Numbered from the stretch's first letter, positions 52,417 through 62,394 are shown. The stretch: DNA of 64,000 bases from CAZMGB01 sp964565775 (GCA_964565775.1 CAZMGB010000008.1:1-64000), one strand, 5' to 3'. Numbers and translations: made by a program. The notes: generated by a model from the sequence alone, not told the origin.

Positions 52417-53871
52417 ATGAAGGTCGAGACCCTCAACAAGCACCTCGTGCGTGAGCTTCAGGATATCGTCGGCGAGCGATACGTCCTGCACACGCCCGAG
52501 GACCTCGTTGTCTTCGAGTACGACGGCACTATCGATCGGGCCCTGCCGCAGGTCGTGGTGCTGCCCGACACAGCCGAGGAGGTGTCGCGCGTCGTGCGCC
52601 TGGCCGCCCGGTGGGGCCTCCCTGTCGTGCCGCGCGGGGCGGGCACCGGCCTCAGCGGCGGCGCTGTCCCCGAGCAGGGAGGCATCGTCATCGCCCTTGC
52701 CCGCATGCGGCACATCCTCGAGGTCGACGTCGTGAACCGACTGGCTGTGGTGGAGCCGGGGGTAGTGAACCTGGAGCTGAGCAAGGCCATTCGCTACCTC
52801 GGCCTATATTTCGCGCCCGACCCTTCCAGCCAGCGCGCCTGCACCATCGGCGGCAACGTGGCCGAGAACGCCGGCGGCCCACACTGCCTGGCCTACGGCG
52901 TCACCGCCAACCACATCCTGGGCCTGGAGCTCGTCCTGGCCGACGGAGACATCGTCTGGGTGGGGGACAAGACCAGAGACGCCCCCGGCTACGACCTCAC
53001 AGGCGTCGTCGTGGGCTCAGAGGGTACCCTGGCCATCGTCACCAAGATCGCTGTGCGCCTCCTGCGTCTGCCCGAAGCGTCGCGCACCCTTCTCGCTATC
53101 TTCGACGAGGTCGACCCGGCGAGCAACGCCGTGTCGGCGGTCATCGCCCGCGGCATCGTGCCTGCGGCGCTGGAGATGATCGACCGGGAGGTGATCCAGG
53201 CGGTGGAGCCGGCGCTGCACGTGGGCTACCCCATGGACGCCGGAGCCGTCCTCCTCATCGAGGTAGAGGGCCTCGAGGAGGCGGTAGCGGAGGAGGCGGA
53301 GGTCATCGACGGGCTGTGCCGGGATCACGGCGCCCGAGAGGTTCGGCGGGCTGCCGACGCGGCGGAGCAAGAGCTGCTCTGGGCCGGGCGTAAGGGCGCC
53401 ATCGGTGCCCTCGGACGGCTGGCCCCCAACTATTTCGTGCTGGACGGCACCGTGCCTCGCACCAAGCTCCCATCGGTGCTGCGACAGGTCTATCAGGTGG
53501 GGGAGAAGTACGGCTTCCGTGTCGCCAACGTCTTCCATGCCGGCGACGGCAACCTTCACCCCAATATCCTGTTCGACGAGCGTGTGCCCGGCGAGACGCG
53601 GCGCGCGCTGGAGGCGGGCGGCGAGATCACGCGCATCTGCGTCGAGGCCGGCGGCACCATCACCGGCGAGCACGGCGTCGGCGTGGAGAAGCGGGACTAC
53701 ATGGCCTGGATCTTCAGCGAGGACGACATGGCGGTGATGGGCCGGCTCAAGGAGGTCTTCCTGGCAGGCTCACTCTACAACCCCGGCAAGATCTTCCCGA
53801 CGGACAAGGGTAGCGGCGACCTGAAGCAGCAGCAGATCATGCAGACCCTCGGCCCCGACGCCTACGTCTAG
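52417..53871 (+). CDS. glcD: FAD-linked glycolate/lactate dehydrogenase GlcD
   Basis: This 484-residue FAD-binding type 4 oxidoreductase has PRGAGTGLSGGAVP for FAD binding and VFHAGDGNLHPNILFD and GEHGVGVEK in the C-terminal cap. It oxidises a 2-hydroxy acid, glycolate or D-lactate, with GlcE and GlcF. The three genes are adjacent in the order D-E-F with gaps of 13 and 3 bases, the full set of a membrane-linked glycolate oxidase. Confidence 0.92.
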   Translation: MKVETLNKHLVRELQDIVGERYVLHTPEDLVVFEYDGTIDRALPQVVVLPDTAEEVSRVVRLAARWGLPVVPRGAGTGLSGGAVPEQGGIVIALARMRHILEVDVVNRLAVVEPGVVNLELSKAIRYLGLYFAPDPSSQRACTIGGNVAENAGGPHCLAYGVTANHILGLELVLADGDIVWVGDKTRDAPGYDLTGVVVGSEGTLAIVTKIAVRLLRLPEASRTLLAIFDEVDPASNAVSAVIARGIVPAALEMIDREVIQAVEPALHVGYPMDAGAVLLIEVEGLEEAVAEEAEVIDGLCRDHGAREVRRAADAAEQELLWAGRKGAIGALGRLAPNYFVLDGTVPRTKLPSVLRQVYQVGEKYGFRVANVFHAGDGNLHPNILFDERVPGETRRALEAGGEITRICVEAGGTITGEHGVGVEKRDYMAWIFSEDDMAVMGRLKEVFLAGSLYNPGKIFPTDKGSGDLKQQQIMQTLGPDAYV

Positions 53872-53884
53872 CCCCCATACGATC

Positions 53885-55231
53885 TTGAGAGACGAAGCCG
53901 CCCTGCCGAAATCCCTCGCCACCATCCTTCCTGGCGAGCGGCTCATCGTTGACGAGCGGCGCCAGCAGTTCGCCGTAGACGGCCTGGTTCCCCGGGCGGT
54001 CGCCCTGCCCGAAAGCGTGGAGGAGGCATCAGCCGTCCTCACCGTCGCTCACGACCTGGAGGCGGCGGTCGTCCCCTGGGGCAGCGGCACGCGCATGGCG
54101 CTGGGCAACCTGCCTGCGTCCTACGACCTGGCCCTGAGCCTCACGCGCCTCAATCAGGTGGTCGAGTACGAGCCCGACGACCTCTCAGTGGCCGTCCAGG
54201 CGGGTATCCGCCTGCGCGACCTCCAGGAGCACCTGAGCGAGCACGGTCAGTTCCTGCCGCTGGACCCGCCCGGCGCCGGCGAGGGGACGATCGGCAGCAT
54301 CCTGGCGACGAACGCCAGCGGCCCCTATCGATACGCTTACGGCTCGCCCCGTGACCTCGTTCTGGGGCTTAAGACCCTCCTCGCCGACGGTCGCCTTACC
54401 AAGACGGGCGGGCGCGTCGTGAAGAACGTCGCTGGCTACGACTTGGCGAAGCTGTACGTCGGCTCGCTGGGCAGCCTCGCCCTCATCGTCGAGGCCACCC
54501 TCAAGGTAGTCCCCCTCCCGATCGCTCGGGAGACGCTCGTGGCTTCCTGCCCATCGCCACGCGAGGCGGCGGAGCTGGCCCTGGCCGCCGACGGGCTGGG
54601 CCTGAGCCTGCGCGCCATGGAGCTCCTCGACGGCCGGGCAGCGGCGGCCCTATTGCCGCCGTCGGGCGTCCAGACGCCGCCTGACGCTTCCGCCTTCGTC
54701 GCGGCGGCCGCCGGCAGTCGCGCCGCCGTTGAGCGCTCGACGCGGGACCTGGAGGGCCTCTGCCGCGAGCGCGGAGTCGGGCCGGCGCAGAGGCTGGGCG
54801 GCGGCGACACCTTCTGGTTAGCGCTCGGCGAACGCCTCCGGCCCCAGGCAGCGGGCGAGCTGGTCGCAAGGTCCAGCCTCCTGCCGTCTCAGGTAGGGCC
54901 GCTGGCCGAGAGGCTGGAGGGCATCGCCGCCGAGGGCAATTTCGCCGTCGAGGTCATCGCACACGTCGGCACCGGCGTCGTCTACAGTCGCTGGCGGGCC
55001 GACCGCGAGGCGGATCTGTCGGAGAACGGCGCGGCGCTGGTCTCCGCCCTCACTCGTGCGACGGGGGAGCTTGGGGGAACCGTCGTTATAGAGTCATGCC
55101 CCACGGAGTTGAAGAAGCATGTCGATGTGTGGGGCGAGCCGCGCGAGGACTTTGCCTTGATGCGGCGCATCAAGGAGCAGTGGGACCCCCGGGGCATCCT
55201 CAACCCAGGCCGCTTCGTCGGGAGGCTGTAG
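53885..55231 (+). CDS. glcE: Glycolate oxidase FAD-binding subunit GlcE
   Basis: This 448-residue subunit has a weaker FAD_binding_4 domain (PWGSGTRMALGN, LDPPGAGEGTIGSILATNASGP, TGGRVVKNVAGYDLAKL). It is the second flavin subunit of the glycolate oxidase. The start is TTG 53885 without a strong ribosome site; translational coupling to glcD over 13 bases is likely. Confidence 0.9.
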   Translation: MRDEAALPKSLATILPGERLIVDERRQQFAVDGLVPRAVALPESVEEASAVLTVAHDLEAAVVPWGSGTRMALGNLPASYDLALSLTRLNQVVEYEPDDLSVAVQAGIRLRDLQEHLSEHGQFLPLDPPGAGEGTIGSILATNASGPYRYAYGSPRDLVLGLKTLLADGRLTKTGGRVVKNVAGYDLAKLYVGSLGSLALIVEATLKVVPLPIARETLVASCPSPREAAELALAADGLGLSLRAMELLDGRAAAALLPPSGVQTPPDASAFVAAAAGSRAAVERSTRDLEGLCRERGVGPAQRLGGGDTFWLALGERLRPQAAGELVARSSLLPSQVGPLAERLEGIAAEGNFAVEVIAHVGTGVVYSRWRADREADLSENGAALVSALTRATGELGGTVVIESCPTELKKHVDVWGEPREDFALMRRIKEQWDPRGILNPGRFVGRL

Positions 55232-55234
55232 CCG

Positions 55235-56599
55235 GTGAGCGAAAGGACGGGAGCGAGTACAGAGGTTTCGGCCGGCGTGCGGCCGGAGCCCCGGGCCTCC
55301 GCCTTCACGGGGCGGGACGGCCCCCGGCCGGAGGATATCAGCCGCTGCGTCCACTGCGGCTTCTGCCTCAACTTCTGTCCCACCTATCTGGAGCTGGGCA
55401 TGGAGACGGACTCTCCGCGCGGGCGCATCCACCTCATCGCCGCTCTCAGCGAGGGGCGCATCCAGCCCACGAGCAGCGTCATCGGGCACCTGGACCTCTG
55501 CCTTCAGTGTCGGGCCTGCGAGACGGCCTGCCCGTCCACCGTGCCGTTCGGTCGCATCATGGAGGGCGCGCGCGCCCAGATCCAGAGTCTGCCCAGGGGC
55601 AGGCCGCTGGCCTGGCGCCTGCGCTCACTCGCCTTGCGGTCGCTGCTGCCGTACCCGCGCCGGTTGCGACTGCTCGCCCGCGTGCTGAGGCTTTACCAGC
55701 GGCGCCTTCAGGGGCCTCTGCGGCGCTCGCGCCTGCTGCGCCTCCTGCCCGCCAGGCTAAGCGAGGCGGAGTCGCTGCTTCCGAAGCTGCCAGACCGCTT
55801 CTTCGAGCCCGCCGACGTCGCGGGTAGCGGTAGCGCTGGCTCGCCGGCACGAACCGTCGCCCTGCTGACCGGCTGCATGATGCCCCTCGTCTATCCCCGC
55901 TTGCACGAGGCGACGGTGCGGGTGCTGGAGAGAAACGGCTGCCGCGTGCTTATCCCCCCCGAGCAGGTGTGCTGCGGCGCCCTCCTCGTCCACAACGGCG
56001 ACCGCGAGGCGGCACAACGACTGGCCCGCCGCAACATCGACGTCTTCCTCGACCTTGGGGTCGAGGCCGTGGTGGTGAACACGGCCGGCTGCTGCGCCGC
56101 CATGAAGGAGTACGGCGAGCTCCTCCACGAAGACCGCCAGTACGCCGAGAAGGCCCAGCGCTTCTCCGCCCTGGTCCGCGACATCACCGAGTTTCTGATC
56201 CAGCTCCCCTGGCAGGAGGGGCTGGGCCCCGTCCCGGCGCGTGTCACACTCCAGGACTCCTGTCACACGGCGCACGCCCAGGGCATCACGGCCGCGCCGC
56301 GCGAGATCCTGCGTTCCATCCCCGGCCTGGAGCTGGTCGAGATGAAGGACTCCGACCGCTGCTGCGGCAGCGCCGGCATCTACAACGTCAGCCAGAGCGA
56401 GATGTCGAAGCGGCTGCTCGACGGCAAGATGCGGGACATCGAGGCGACCGGCGCACAGGTCATCGCCAGCACGAACCCCGGCTGCATGCTCCAGATCGAG
56501 GCGGGCCTGCGCCGCTCCGGAGCCGAAGGGAGGTCCGTCCACGTCGTAGAGCTTCTTGACGAGGCCTACGCTGCCGGCGACCACGCCAAGGGGAGTTAG
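55235..56599 (+). CDS. glcF: Glycolate oxidase iron-sulfur subunit GlcF
   Basis: This 454-residue protein has two 4Fe-4S motifs, Cys38/41/44/48 (CVHCGFCLNFCP) and Cys89/92/95/99 (CLQCRACETACP). Two CCG domains with CCGA (about 248) and CCGS (about 379) follow. It passes electrons from GlcDE to the quinone pool or another carrier. The start is GTG with GGGAGG upstream. A basic segment (about 115-180, many Arg/Leu) may aid membrane association. Confidence 0.93.
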   Translation: MSERTGASTEVSAGVRPEPRASAFTGRDGPRPEDISRCVHCGFCLNFCPTYLELGMETDSPRGRIHLIAALSEGRIQPTSSVIGHLDLCLQCRACETACPSTVPFGRIMEGARAQIQSLPRGRPLAWRLRSLALRSLLPYPRRLRLLARVLRLYQRRLQGPLRRSRLLRLLPARLSEAESLLPKLPDRFFEPADVAGSGSAGSPARTVALLTGCMMPLVYPRLHEATVRVLERNGCRVLIPPEQVCCGALLVHNGDREAAQRLARRNIDVFLDLGVEAVVVNTAGCCAAMKEYGELLHEDRQYAEKAQRFSALVRDITEFLIQLPWQEGLGPVPARVTLQDSCHTAHAQGITAAPREILRSIPGLELVEMKDSDRCCGSAGIYNVSQSEMSKRLLDGKMRDIEATGAQVIASTNPGCMLQIEAGLRRSGAEGRSVHVVELLDEAYAAGDHAKGS

Positions 56600-56610
56600 G
56601 AGTAGGACGC

Positions 56611-57330
56611 ATGAGCCCCATCCACGTCCGTGCGAAGCCCGGCGATGTCGCGCCCATCGTCCTCCTGGTCGGCGATCCGGGCCGCGCCCGCGTCGTAGCC
56701 GAAAAGCTTGAGGGCGCCGTCCTCTACAATGAGTTTCGAGGGCTCCTGGGCTTCAGCGGGCGCTACCGGGATGTCCCCGTCTCCGTGCAGACGACGGCAA
56801 TGGGCTCACCCTCCGCCGCCATCGTCGCCGAAGAGATGGCCGACCTGGGGGCTCGAGTCCTCATCCGCCTCGGCACCTGCGGCGGCGCCCGACGGGACAT
56901 CGAGCCCAACGACCTCGTCATCGCCACCGCCGCCTGCCCCCTCGACGGCACGACCCGCACGTACCTCGGCGGCGAGGCCTACGCCCCCACCGCCACCTTT
57001 CGAGTCGTGCGGGCCCTGGTCGACGCCGCCGACAGAGCGCGGGCGCCCTACCACGTGGGTCTCATAGCCACGGAGGACGCTCTCTACGCCGTCGCCGACG
57101 CCTACATCGAGAAGTGGGCATCGCGGGGTGTGCTGGCGCAGGAGATGGAGGCGAGCGCGATCTTCACCGTCGCCGCCCTGCGCGGTCTGGAGGCGGGCTG
57201 CATCCTCACCGTATCGAACCCGGCCGCCCAACACATCCGCCTACCGGACGATGAGCTCGCTCGCGGCGTCGAGCGCATGATCGATGTAGCTCTAGAGGCA
57301 ACCGTCTCGCTGGGCAGCCCACAGCCGTAG
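56611..57330 (+). CDS. Nucleoside phosphorylase (PNP/UDP family)
   Basis: This 239-residue enzyme cleaves nucleosides with phosphate. It has the phosphate-binding GDPGR motif (about 22-26), GTCGGARRDIEPND and the EMEASAIF substrate motif near 177-184. It is closest to the hexameric PNP/uridine phosphorylase class; purine versus uridine cannot be settled by eye. It follows glcF after 11 bases, so it is likely co-transcribed with that operon though functionally unrelated. Confidence 0.9.
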   Translation: MSPIHVRAKPGDVAPIVLLVGDPGRARVVAEKLEGAVLYNEFRGLLGFSGRYRDVPVSVQTTAMGSPSAAIVAEEMADLGARVLIRLGTCGGARRDIEPNDLVIATAACPLDGTTRTYLGGEAYAPTATFRVVRALVDAADRARAPYHVGLIATEDALYAVADAYIEKWASRGVLAQEMEASAIFTVAALRGLEAGCILTVSNPAAQHIRLPDDELARGVERMIDVALEATVSLGSPQP

Positions 57331-57352
57331 CTCTGACACACCAACCGCCCAC

Positions 57353-57366
57353 CAACCGGCCGGTTG
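57353..57366. repeat. 14-base perfect palindrome
   Basis: CAACCGGCCGGTTG lies between the convergent nucleoside phosphorylase and RlpA-like genes. It could be an operator-like site or a weak bidirectional terminator; no T-run follows. Confidence 0.4.
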
Positions 57367-57431
57367 AGACTTTATGTCAAGTTACTCCCCTAGCGGCAGT
57401 CCGATGTCGTCAAGGGCTGGCGGGGCGCGCC

Positions 57432-58370
57432 TCACTTCAGCTTCGAGATTGTCACAGCGATGACGCCGATGCTCGGCGGCGCGAGCTGGCTGAAGGCCGC
57501 GTGCGACAGGTCCAGCGCATGAGTGAAGGCGCCCGTGTCGCGCACCTGGACGCCGATGCAGCGATCGCCCAGGCACACCTTCAACCAGGTACCGAGAGGC
57601 CAGCGGTTTGCGGCGGTTATGGTGGGGTCGTCGGGATTGAAGTAGGACCCGTCCGCCATGATGTCCTCGGGGCCAAAGCCATCGACGCCGCCGTACCACG
57701 TGGAGAGGCCCACGACCGCCTCCCCAGGAGCGGTCGACGGCGGGAGCACAATGGGCGGAGGCGTGCTGGCTGGTTCAACTGAGGGAGAAGCGTTGGGCTT
57801 TGAGGGCTCGGAGGAAGGCTGGGAAGTGGAGCTCCGCTGGGGGGCCGCTAGCTCGGGATGGCGTTTCTTGCGAACGGCGACTTCGGCCTGCGTCTGGTAC
57901 GTCGGTGTCGAAGCCCCCAGCGCCCTGAATTTCGCCAGGTCAGTGCCCCCGGCACTATCGTCACTCGTATCCCGAGACGAGGGGCCGGAAGCCTCCAGCG
58001 CGGCCGACCCGGCCAGGTGGCTTCCCCCGGTGCTGCCGTTACTCGTATGGAGGAATGTCGACGCCGGTACCACCAGGGCGATAACCGCGAGCGGTCGCCA
58101 GTACCGAACCGCGAATCGCCGGCTGGGGCGGCCGAGCCATCGGCGGGCCAGTGTGGCGCCTCGGCCAAGCCGTCCGGCCCGCCGCAGAGGGGCTCGCGTC
58201 CGGCACCTCTTGCGACCGGTGTCGCCCCGCACTGCCAGCGCCACCAGGACTGTGACGAAGGAGACAGCGATTAGCCATCCGGCCACGCCACCGCGGCGCA
58301 ACCGGCGTCGAGCGTGACTCAGACGCCAAGCACCACCTTTGTCGGAGGTTTCTTCTCGACCACGTAGCAC
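57432..58370 (-). CDS. RlpA-like double-psi beta-barrel envelope protein
   Basis: This 312-residue protein has two hydrophobic segments (29-47, 93-106) separated by a very basic loop, then a disordered Ser/Pro/Thr stretch. The C-terminal domain (about 218-312) has STWYGG, NRWPLGTWLKVCL, VQVRDTGAF and LDLSHAAFSQLAP, the signature of RlpA/3D-type domains that cut or bind peptidoglycan. The catalytic Asp of RlpA-type lytic enzymes appears to be kept in RDTG. The GTG start has GCAGGAG directly before it. Confidence 0.75.
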   Translation of the reverse strand: MLRGREETSDKGGAWRLSHARRRLRRGGVAGWLIAVSFVTVLVALAVRGDTGRKRCRTRAPLRRAGRLGRGATLARRWLGRPSRRFAVRYWRPLAVIALVVPASTFLHTSNGSTGGSHLAGSAALEASGPSSRDTSDDSAGGTDLAKFRALGASTPTYQTQAEVAVRKKRHPELAAPQRSSTSQPSSEPSKPNASPSVEPASTPPPIVLPPSTAPGEAVVGLSTWYGGVDGFGPEDIMADGSYFNPDDPTITAANRWPLGTWLKVCLGDRCIGVQVRDTGAFTHALDLSHAAFSQLAPPSIGVIAVTISKLK

Positions 58371-58858
58371 CTCCTGCGCAAGGGACGGACTCGACGCGTC
58401 TCAGCTAGCGATGACCAAGACGCTCCCTCCACAGACACAGCGCCGATTATCCCGTTGCGCGAATGCTGCGCCAATAGGGGTTAGCCCGCAGATGCCGCCG
58501 CCCGCACACCTAGTAGCGCCCAGGACGACCCGACACTCCGCCGTCCAAGGCGTGAGCTGGATGCGCCCAACCGGAACGATGGTCCTCGACTGAAGCACCG
58601 GCAGCCACGGGCGGCCAGGCCCTAACGTTCGATGCAGTCGGGGGTGCTATTGGCTGGGCCGGGGATGTCTAGCTCACGACCCGGGCCGCTCTTCGCTCAG
58701 GAGTTTCCCGGAGCGCTGGCGTCAGTGCGAGGTCGTCAGGTAGGAGGAGACGAAAAGCGCCCGTTCCCCCGTCTCCCTCGCGGAACCGGCGCCCTCTGCG
58801 AGCCAGGGGACGGAGCGGGCGGACCGCCAGCGGCGCCCTGATGGGGCGAACCGCCGTC
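58371..58858. other. Intergenic region without recognised gene
   Basis: This is the upstream region of the RlpA-like gene and the end of the ABC operon. I found no open frame with coding character, no riboswitch core and no good promoter hexamers. Confidence 0.4.
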
Positions 58859-59713
58859 CTATTCCTGAGCCTCGAACGCCCACACTGCCACTGCCATCAT
58901 AAGGGCAGCAAAGATGGCGAGGATCAGGCCGTCCTCAATCGTCCCCAGACGATGATTGGCTATCTTGATGCCGGGAGCAAGGTCGCCGCCGAGGAGGAGA
59001 CGGCGCATCGGGTCCACACCGTAGGCCACAGGGTCAAGGCGGGTGACAACGCTCATCCAGGCCGGCAGTCCCCTCAGAGGGAAGAAGGCGCCGCTCAGGA
59101 AGAACATGGGCATGATGAGGAAGTTCATGATCATCTGGAAAGCTTCCATGGACTGAAGGCGGGCCGCTATCAGAATCCCCATCGAGGTGAGAGCCAGCGC
59201 GGTCAGGAACATGAACCCCAGCAGCTTGACGACGAGCAGCAGGTCAAGCGATACGCCAAGGACCGGCGCCAGGATGAGCAAGATCGCACCCTGCAACATG
59301 GCCACCGTGCTACCGCCCAGAGACTTGCCCATGACGACTGCTGCCCGGCTGATCGGGGCGACCAATACCTCACGCAGGAAGCCGAACTCCCTGTCCCAGA
59401 CAATAGAGATGGCGCTGAAGACCGCTGTGAAGAGCACTGCCATCGCTACAATGCCCGGAAAGAGAAAGCGGACGTAGGAGACGTCGCCCAGTTCTCTCGT
59501 CAGTCCGGCCCCCAGCGACGCCGTGAGGCCACTCCCAAAGACGACCAAGAACAGCAGCGGCTGACCGAAAGAGGAGACCAGCCGCGTACGGTCACGCCAG
59601 TATCGCAGCACATCGCGATACCAGATGATGTATACGCCGCGGGCGTCAGCCCTGAGGCTTGCCCGGCGGCTACGGACGGGCAGTCCAGCAGTCGGTGCGT
59701 AAGCAGTAGTCAT
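58859..59713 (-). CDS. ABC-2 type exporter permease
   Basis: This 284-residue integral membrane protein has six membrane helices and the ABC-2 motif LREVLVAPISRAAVVMGKSLGG, similar to the DrrB family. With the ATPase encoded just upstream it exports a lipid, drug or polymer. Its ATG directly follows the ATPase stop (TAGATG), so translation is coupled. Confidence 0.9.
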   Translation of the reverse strand: MTTAYAPTAGLPVRSRRASLRADARGVYIIWYRDVLRYWRDRTRLVSSFGQPLLFLVVFGSGLTASLGAGLTRELGDVSYVRFLFPGIVAMAVLFTAVFSAISIVWDREFGFLREVLVAPISRAAVVMGKSLGGSTVAMLQGAILLILAPVLGVSLDLLLVVKLLGFMFLTALALTSMGILIAARLQSMEAFQMIMNFLIMPMFFLSGAFFPLRGLPAWMSVVTRLDPVAYGVDPMRRLLLGGDLAPGIKIANHRLGTIEDGLILAIFAALMMAVAVWAFEAQE

Positions 59714-60697
59714 CTAGCGTCGCCCTCCTCCCCCCCACAACCGGCCGTGAAGCCGCATGAAAGCCAGCGGGTCCGCTTCCTGATCCCGGATTGCGCGCCC
59801 AGTGAGCTTCAGGAACACGTCGTCAAGCGTCGGCCGGTGCAGGTCAACCGATTCGATAGCGACTCCCAACTCGCGGACGAGCCTGGGAATGAACTCGGCG
59901 CCGGCCTCGACCTCCAGGCGGATGCGCGTGTCTTCGGTATGCGCTTCCAGGCCGAATCGCTCACGGATCTCCTGCGCGGCGCGCTCGTTGTCTTCGCTCT
60001 GAACAGTCACGATGTCCACACCCACCATGCGCTTGAGGGCATCCGGCGTATTGAGCGCCACGATCTTGCCCTGGTCGATGATGGCGATCTGATCGCAATG
60101 CTCGGCCTCGTCCATGTAGTGGGTGGTCATGAAGATGGTGATCTCGTGCGCCCGCTGCAGTTCGAGTATGTACTGCCAGACGTGCTCGCGCGTCTGGGGA
60201 TCCAGCCCGAGTGTCGGCTCGTCCAGGAAGAGGACGCGGGGGTGATGTAGTATTCCCCGTGCGAGCTCGAGCCGCCGCTTCATGCCTCCGGAGAACGTGC
60301 GAACAATTGCGTCGCGCCGTTCCCATAGCTCGACGGCGCGCAGCACCTCTTCGATGCGCTGGGCGCGCTCCCTGCCCGGCACGCTGTAGACGTGGGCGTG
60401 AAAGCGGAGGTTCTCGTAGGCGGTGAGTTGATCGTCGAGGCTGGGATCCTGGAAAACTAGGCCTATGGACTGGCGGACGGCATCTCTTTGAGTCGCCACG
60501 TCGTAGCCGGCGACCCTGGCGCCGCCGGCCGTCGGCCGCATGAGCGTGCAGAGGACGTTTATGGTGGTAGTCTTGCCGGCACCATTCGGCCCCAGGAAGC
60601 CGAAGACCTCGCCGTCCTCTACCTGGAAGCTGATATCGTCGACTGCAACAAGGGGGCCGAAGCGCTTGCTGAGACCTATTACCTCAATCGAAGCCAT
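59714..60697 (-). CDS. ABC transporter ATPase, DrrA-type
   Basis: This 327-residue ATPase has Walker A GPNGAGKT (36-43), the signature FSGGMKRR, Walker B VLFLDEPTLGLD and the switch His in MTTHYMDEAE. The C-terminal extension (about 225-310) is typical of DrrA-like exporters. It forms a two-gene exporter with the downstream permease; a daunorubicin-like drug is one option, the substrate is not known. Confidence 0.93.
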   Translation of the reverse strand: MASIEVIGLSKRFGPLVAVDDISFQVEDGEVFGFLGPNGAGKTTTINVLCTLMRPTAGGARVAGYDVATQRDAVRQSIGLVFQDPSLDDQLTAYENLRFHAHVYSVPGRERAQRIEEVLRAVELWERRDAIVRTFSGGMKRRLELARGILHHPRVLFLDEPTLGLDPQTREHVWQYILELQRAHEITIFMTTHYMDEAEHCDQIAIIDQGKIVALNTPDALKRMVGVDIVTVQSEDNERAAQEIRERFGLEAHTEDTRIRLEVEAGAEFIPRLVRELGVAIESVDLHRPTLDDVFLKLTGRAIRDQEADPLAFMRLHGRLWGGGGRR

Positions 60698-60750
60698 GCC
60701 CTACGATTATACTTTCTCCGACGTGTGTTCGAACAGGATGGAGCGCCGAC

Positions 60751-62346
60751 TTACCCTCCTTGCCTCCCAAGGAGTATTGTCATTGTTATGTCCAGTTGCT
60801 CGCCCAGCAGCCGGGACGTGTCCACCCGCAGCAGCTCCGCCTCGCCCAGCTCCGACGGCGGCTCGTAGCGCGACCGCTGTTTCTCGTAGACCTCCCAGCG
60901 GCCGTCCGAGGTGGTAAGGGGCTGGTCGCGTCGCTCCGCCAGCCGCTCCCGCACGAGGCTTTCGCTGACCACACATTCTACCGCGAGAAAACGCGCCCCC
61001 AGGGAGCGGGCCAGGGCGGCCGCCTCCTCGCGGTAGCGCCGGCTGTGGTAGGTCGCGTCGAGGATGACGGGCTTGTCGCCGGCGAGGAAGGGCTGCGCCC
61101 GCTCCAGCATCGCTGCGTATGTCCTCTCCGTGACCTCGGGCGAGTAGAGCCCGCTGTCGATAGGCTCCTCGCGGCGCTCGGTCGGCGCGATACCCGCGAG
61201 TGTCTTGCGCGTGGCGTCGGAGGAGATGACGGCAGCGCCCAGGCGGCCGGCGAGGGCGTTCGCCAGGTAGCTCTTTCCTGTGCCCGTCACCCCGACCATC
61301 ATGACGAGGGCCCGCCCGACGCCGGGGCGGGCGTAGCGATGGGCCAGGCGGAAGTAGCGCCTAGCCCGGCGCTGAGCCGCCGCCCGCTGCCCCGGCGGCA
61401 CCTCGGGCTCGTCGAGCTGAAAGCCGTCGACCTTGCCCCGCACGTAGGCCCTGTAGCACTTGTAGAAGCTGAGGACCAGAGGCAGCGTGACGTCGCCGGA
61501 CATGCCCAGGTAGAGGCCGACCAGCTCGTCCGACAGGGCCTGCCGTCCCCGGAAGTCCAGGTCCATCGCCAGGAACGCCAGGTCGGCGGCCACGTCCGAG
61601 TAGCGGAAGCGCTCGTTGAACTCAATGCAGTCGAAGATGCAGATCCCATCCGGAAAGCAGACGGCCTCCACCCTCAGGTCGCCGTGGCAGTCGCGGACGC
61701 GGCCCTCCTCGACGCGCCGGCGGAAGAGCTCTGTCTCCTTCTCGACGAAGCCCTCAACGTAGGCTTCGATTTCCCGAAACTGGCGCCGCGAGACCGTCCT
61801 GCCGATGAAGGGCTCGGTCTGCTCGAAGTTCTCGCGCCAGTTGCCCACGACCGTCTCCAGCCCGCCGATGGAGCTGATACGCTCGTTCGTCTCCGCCGCC
61901 GCGTGGAACTCGGCGATCTTCGCCGCCAGGGCGCGTAGCATCTCGCTGTCCACTGCGCGACGGCGCAGGAGCCGCTCCATCATGCGGTCCTCGGGCAGAC
62001 GCTTCATCTTGACGGCGTAGTCGACGGCCAGGCCCTCGCCCCCCAGCCGCACCGAGCCAGCGACGTCGCTGATGGGCACCACGTCGAGATATGTGCCGGG
62101 GCAGAGGCGGCGGTTGAGGCGGAGCTCTTCGTGGCAGTAGTGGCGGCGCTTTTCCAGCGTCGTGAAGTCGAGGAAGCCCATGTCCACGGGCTTCTTCACC
62201 TTGTAGACGAAGTCGCCCGCCACGAATACGTAGGAGATGTGGGTCTGGATCAGCTCGACCCGGCGGACTGGATGGGGATAGGCCGTCGGAGAGAGCAGCG
62301 CCTCAATGTGCGTGGGCAACTGGACCATTGCTGGTGTGCCTGACAT
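60751..62346 (-). CDS. Aminoglycoside-phosphotransferase-like/AAA kinase fusion
   Basis: This 531-residue protein joins a phosphotransferase-like domain (about 1-310) with HGD at 221-223 and Asp239 (IFDC), and a P-loop kinase domain (about 345-525) with GVTGTGKS at 352-359. Family members are annotated as bifunctional phosphotransferase/ATP-binding proteins without known substrate. The two catalytic sites look intact. It precedes the ABC genes on the same strand with 53 bases between. Confidence 0.85.
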   Translation of the reverse strand: MSGTPAMVQLPTHIEALLSPTAYPHPVRRVELIQTHISYVFVAGDFVYKVKKPVDMGFLDFTTLEKRRHYCHEELRLNRRLCPGTYLDVVPISDVAGSVRLGGEGLAVDYAVKMKRLPEDRMMERLLRRRAVDSEMLRALAAKIAEFHAAAETNERISSIGGLETVVGNWRENFEQTEPFIGRTVSRRQFREIEAYVEGFVEKETELFRRRVEEGRVRDCHGDLRVEAVCFPDGICIFDCIEFNERFRYSDVAADLAFLAMDLDFRGRQALSDELVGLYLGMSGDVTLPLVLSFYKCYRAYVRGKVDGFQLDEPEVPPGQRAAAQRRARRYFRLAHRYARPGVGRALVMMVGVTGTGKSYLANALAGRLGAAVISSDATRKTLAGIAPTERREEPIDSGLYSPEVTERTYAAMLERAQPFLAGDKPVILDATYHSRRYREEAAALARSLGARFLAVECVVSESLVRERLAERRDQPLTTSDGRWEVYEKQRSRYEPPSELGEAELLRVDTSRLLGEQLDITMTILLGRQGG

Positions 62347-62394
62347 GGCGACGCAGCCGCCAAGGTCTGCGCCGTAAGTGTTCGCAGGGAAAGC

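Noticed and set aside
58371..58858. A c-di-AMP riboswitch before the RlpA-like gene
   Set aside because: Such elements often precede cell-wall genes, but the conserved GAACC and GGGG core elements are not present in either orientation.
58841..60250. Plus-strand open frame of about 470 codons over the ABC transporter genes
   Set aside because: Antisense to genes with intact Walker and ABC-2 motifs; rich in His/Gln/Glu as expected from antisense reading.
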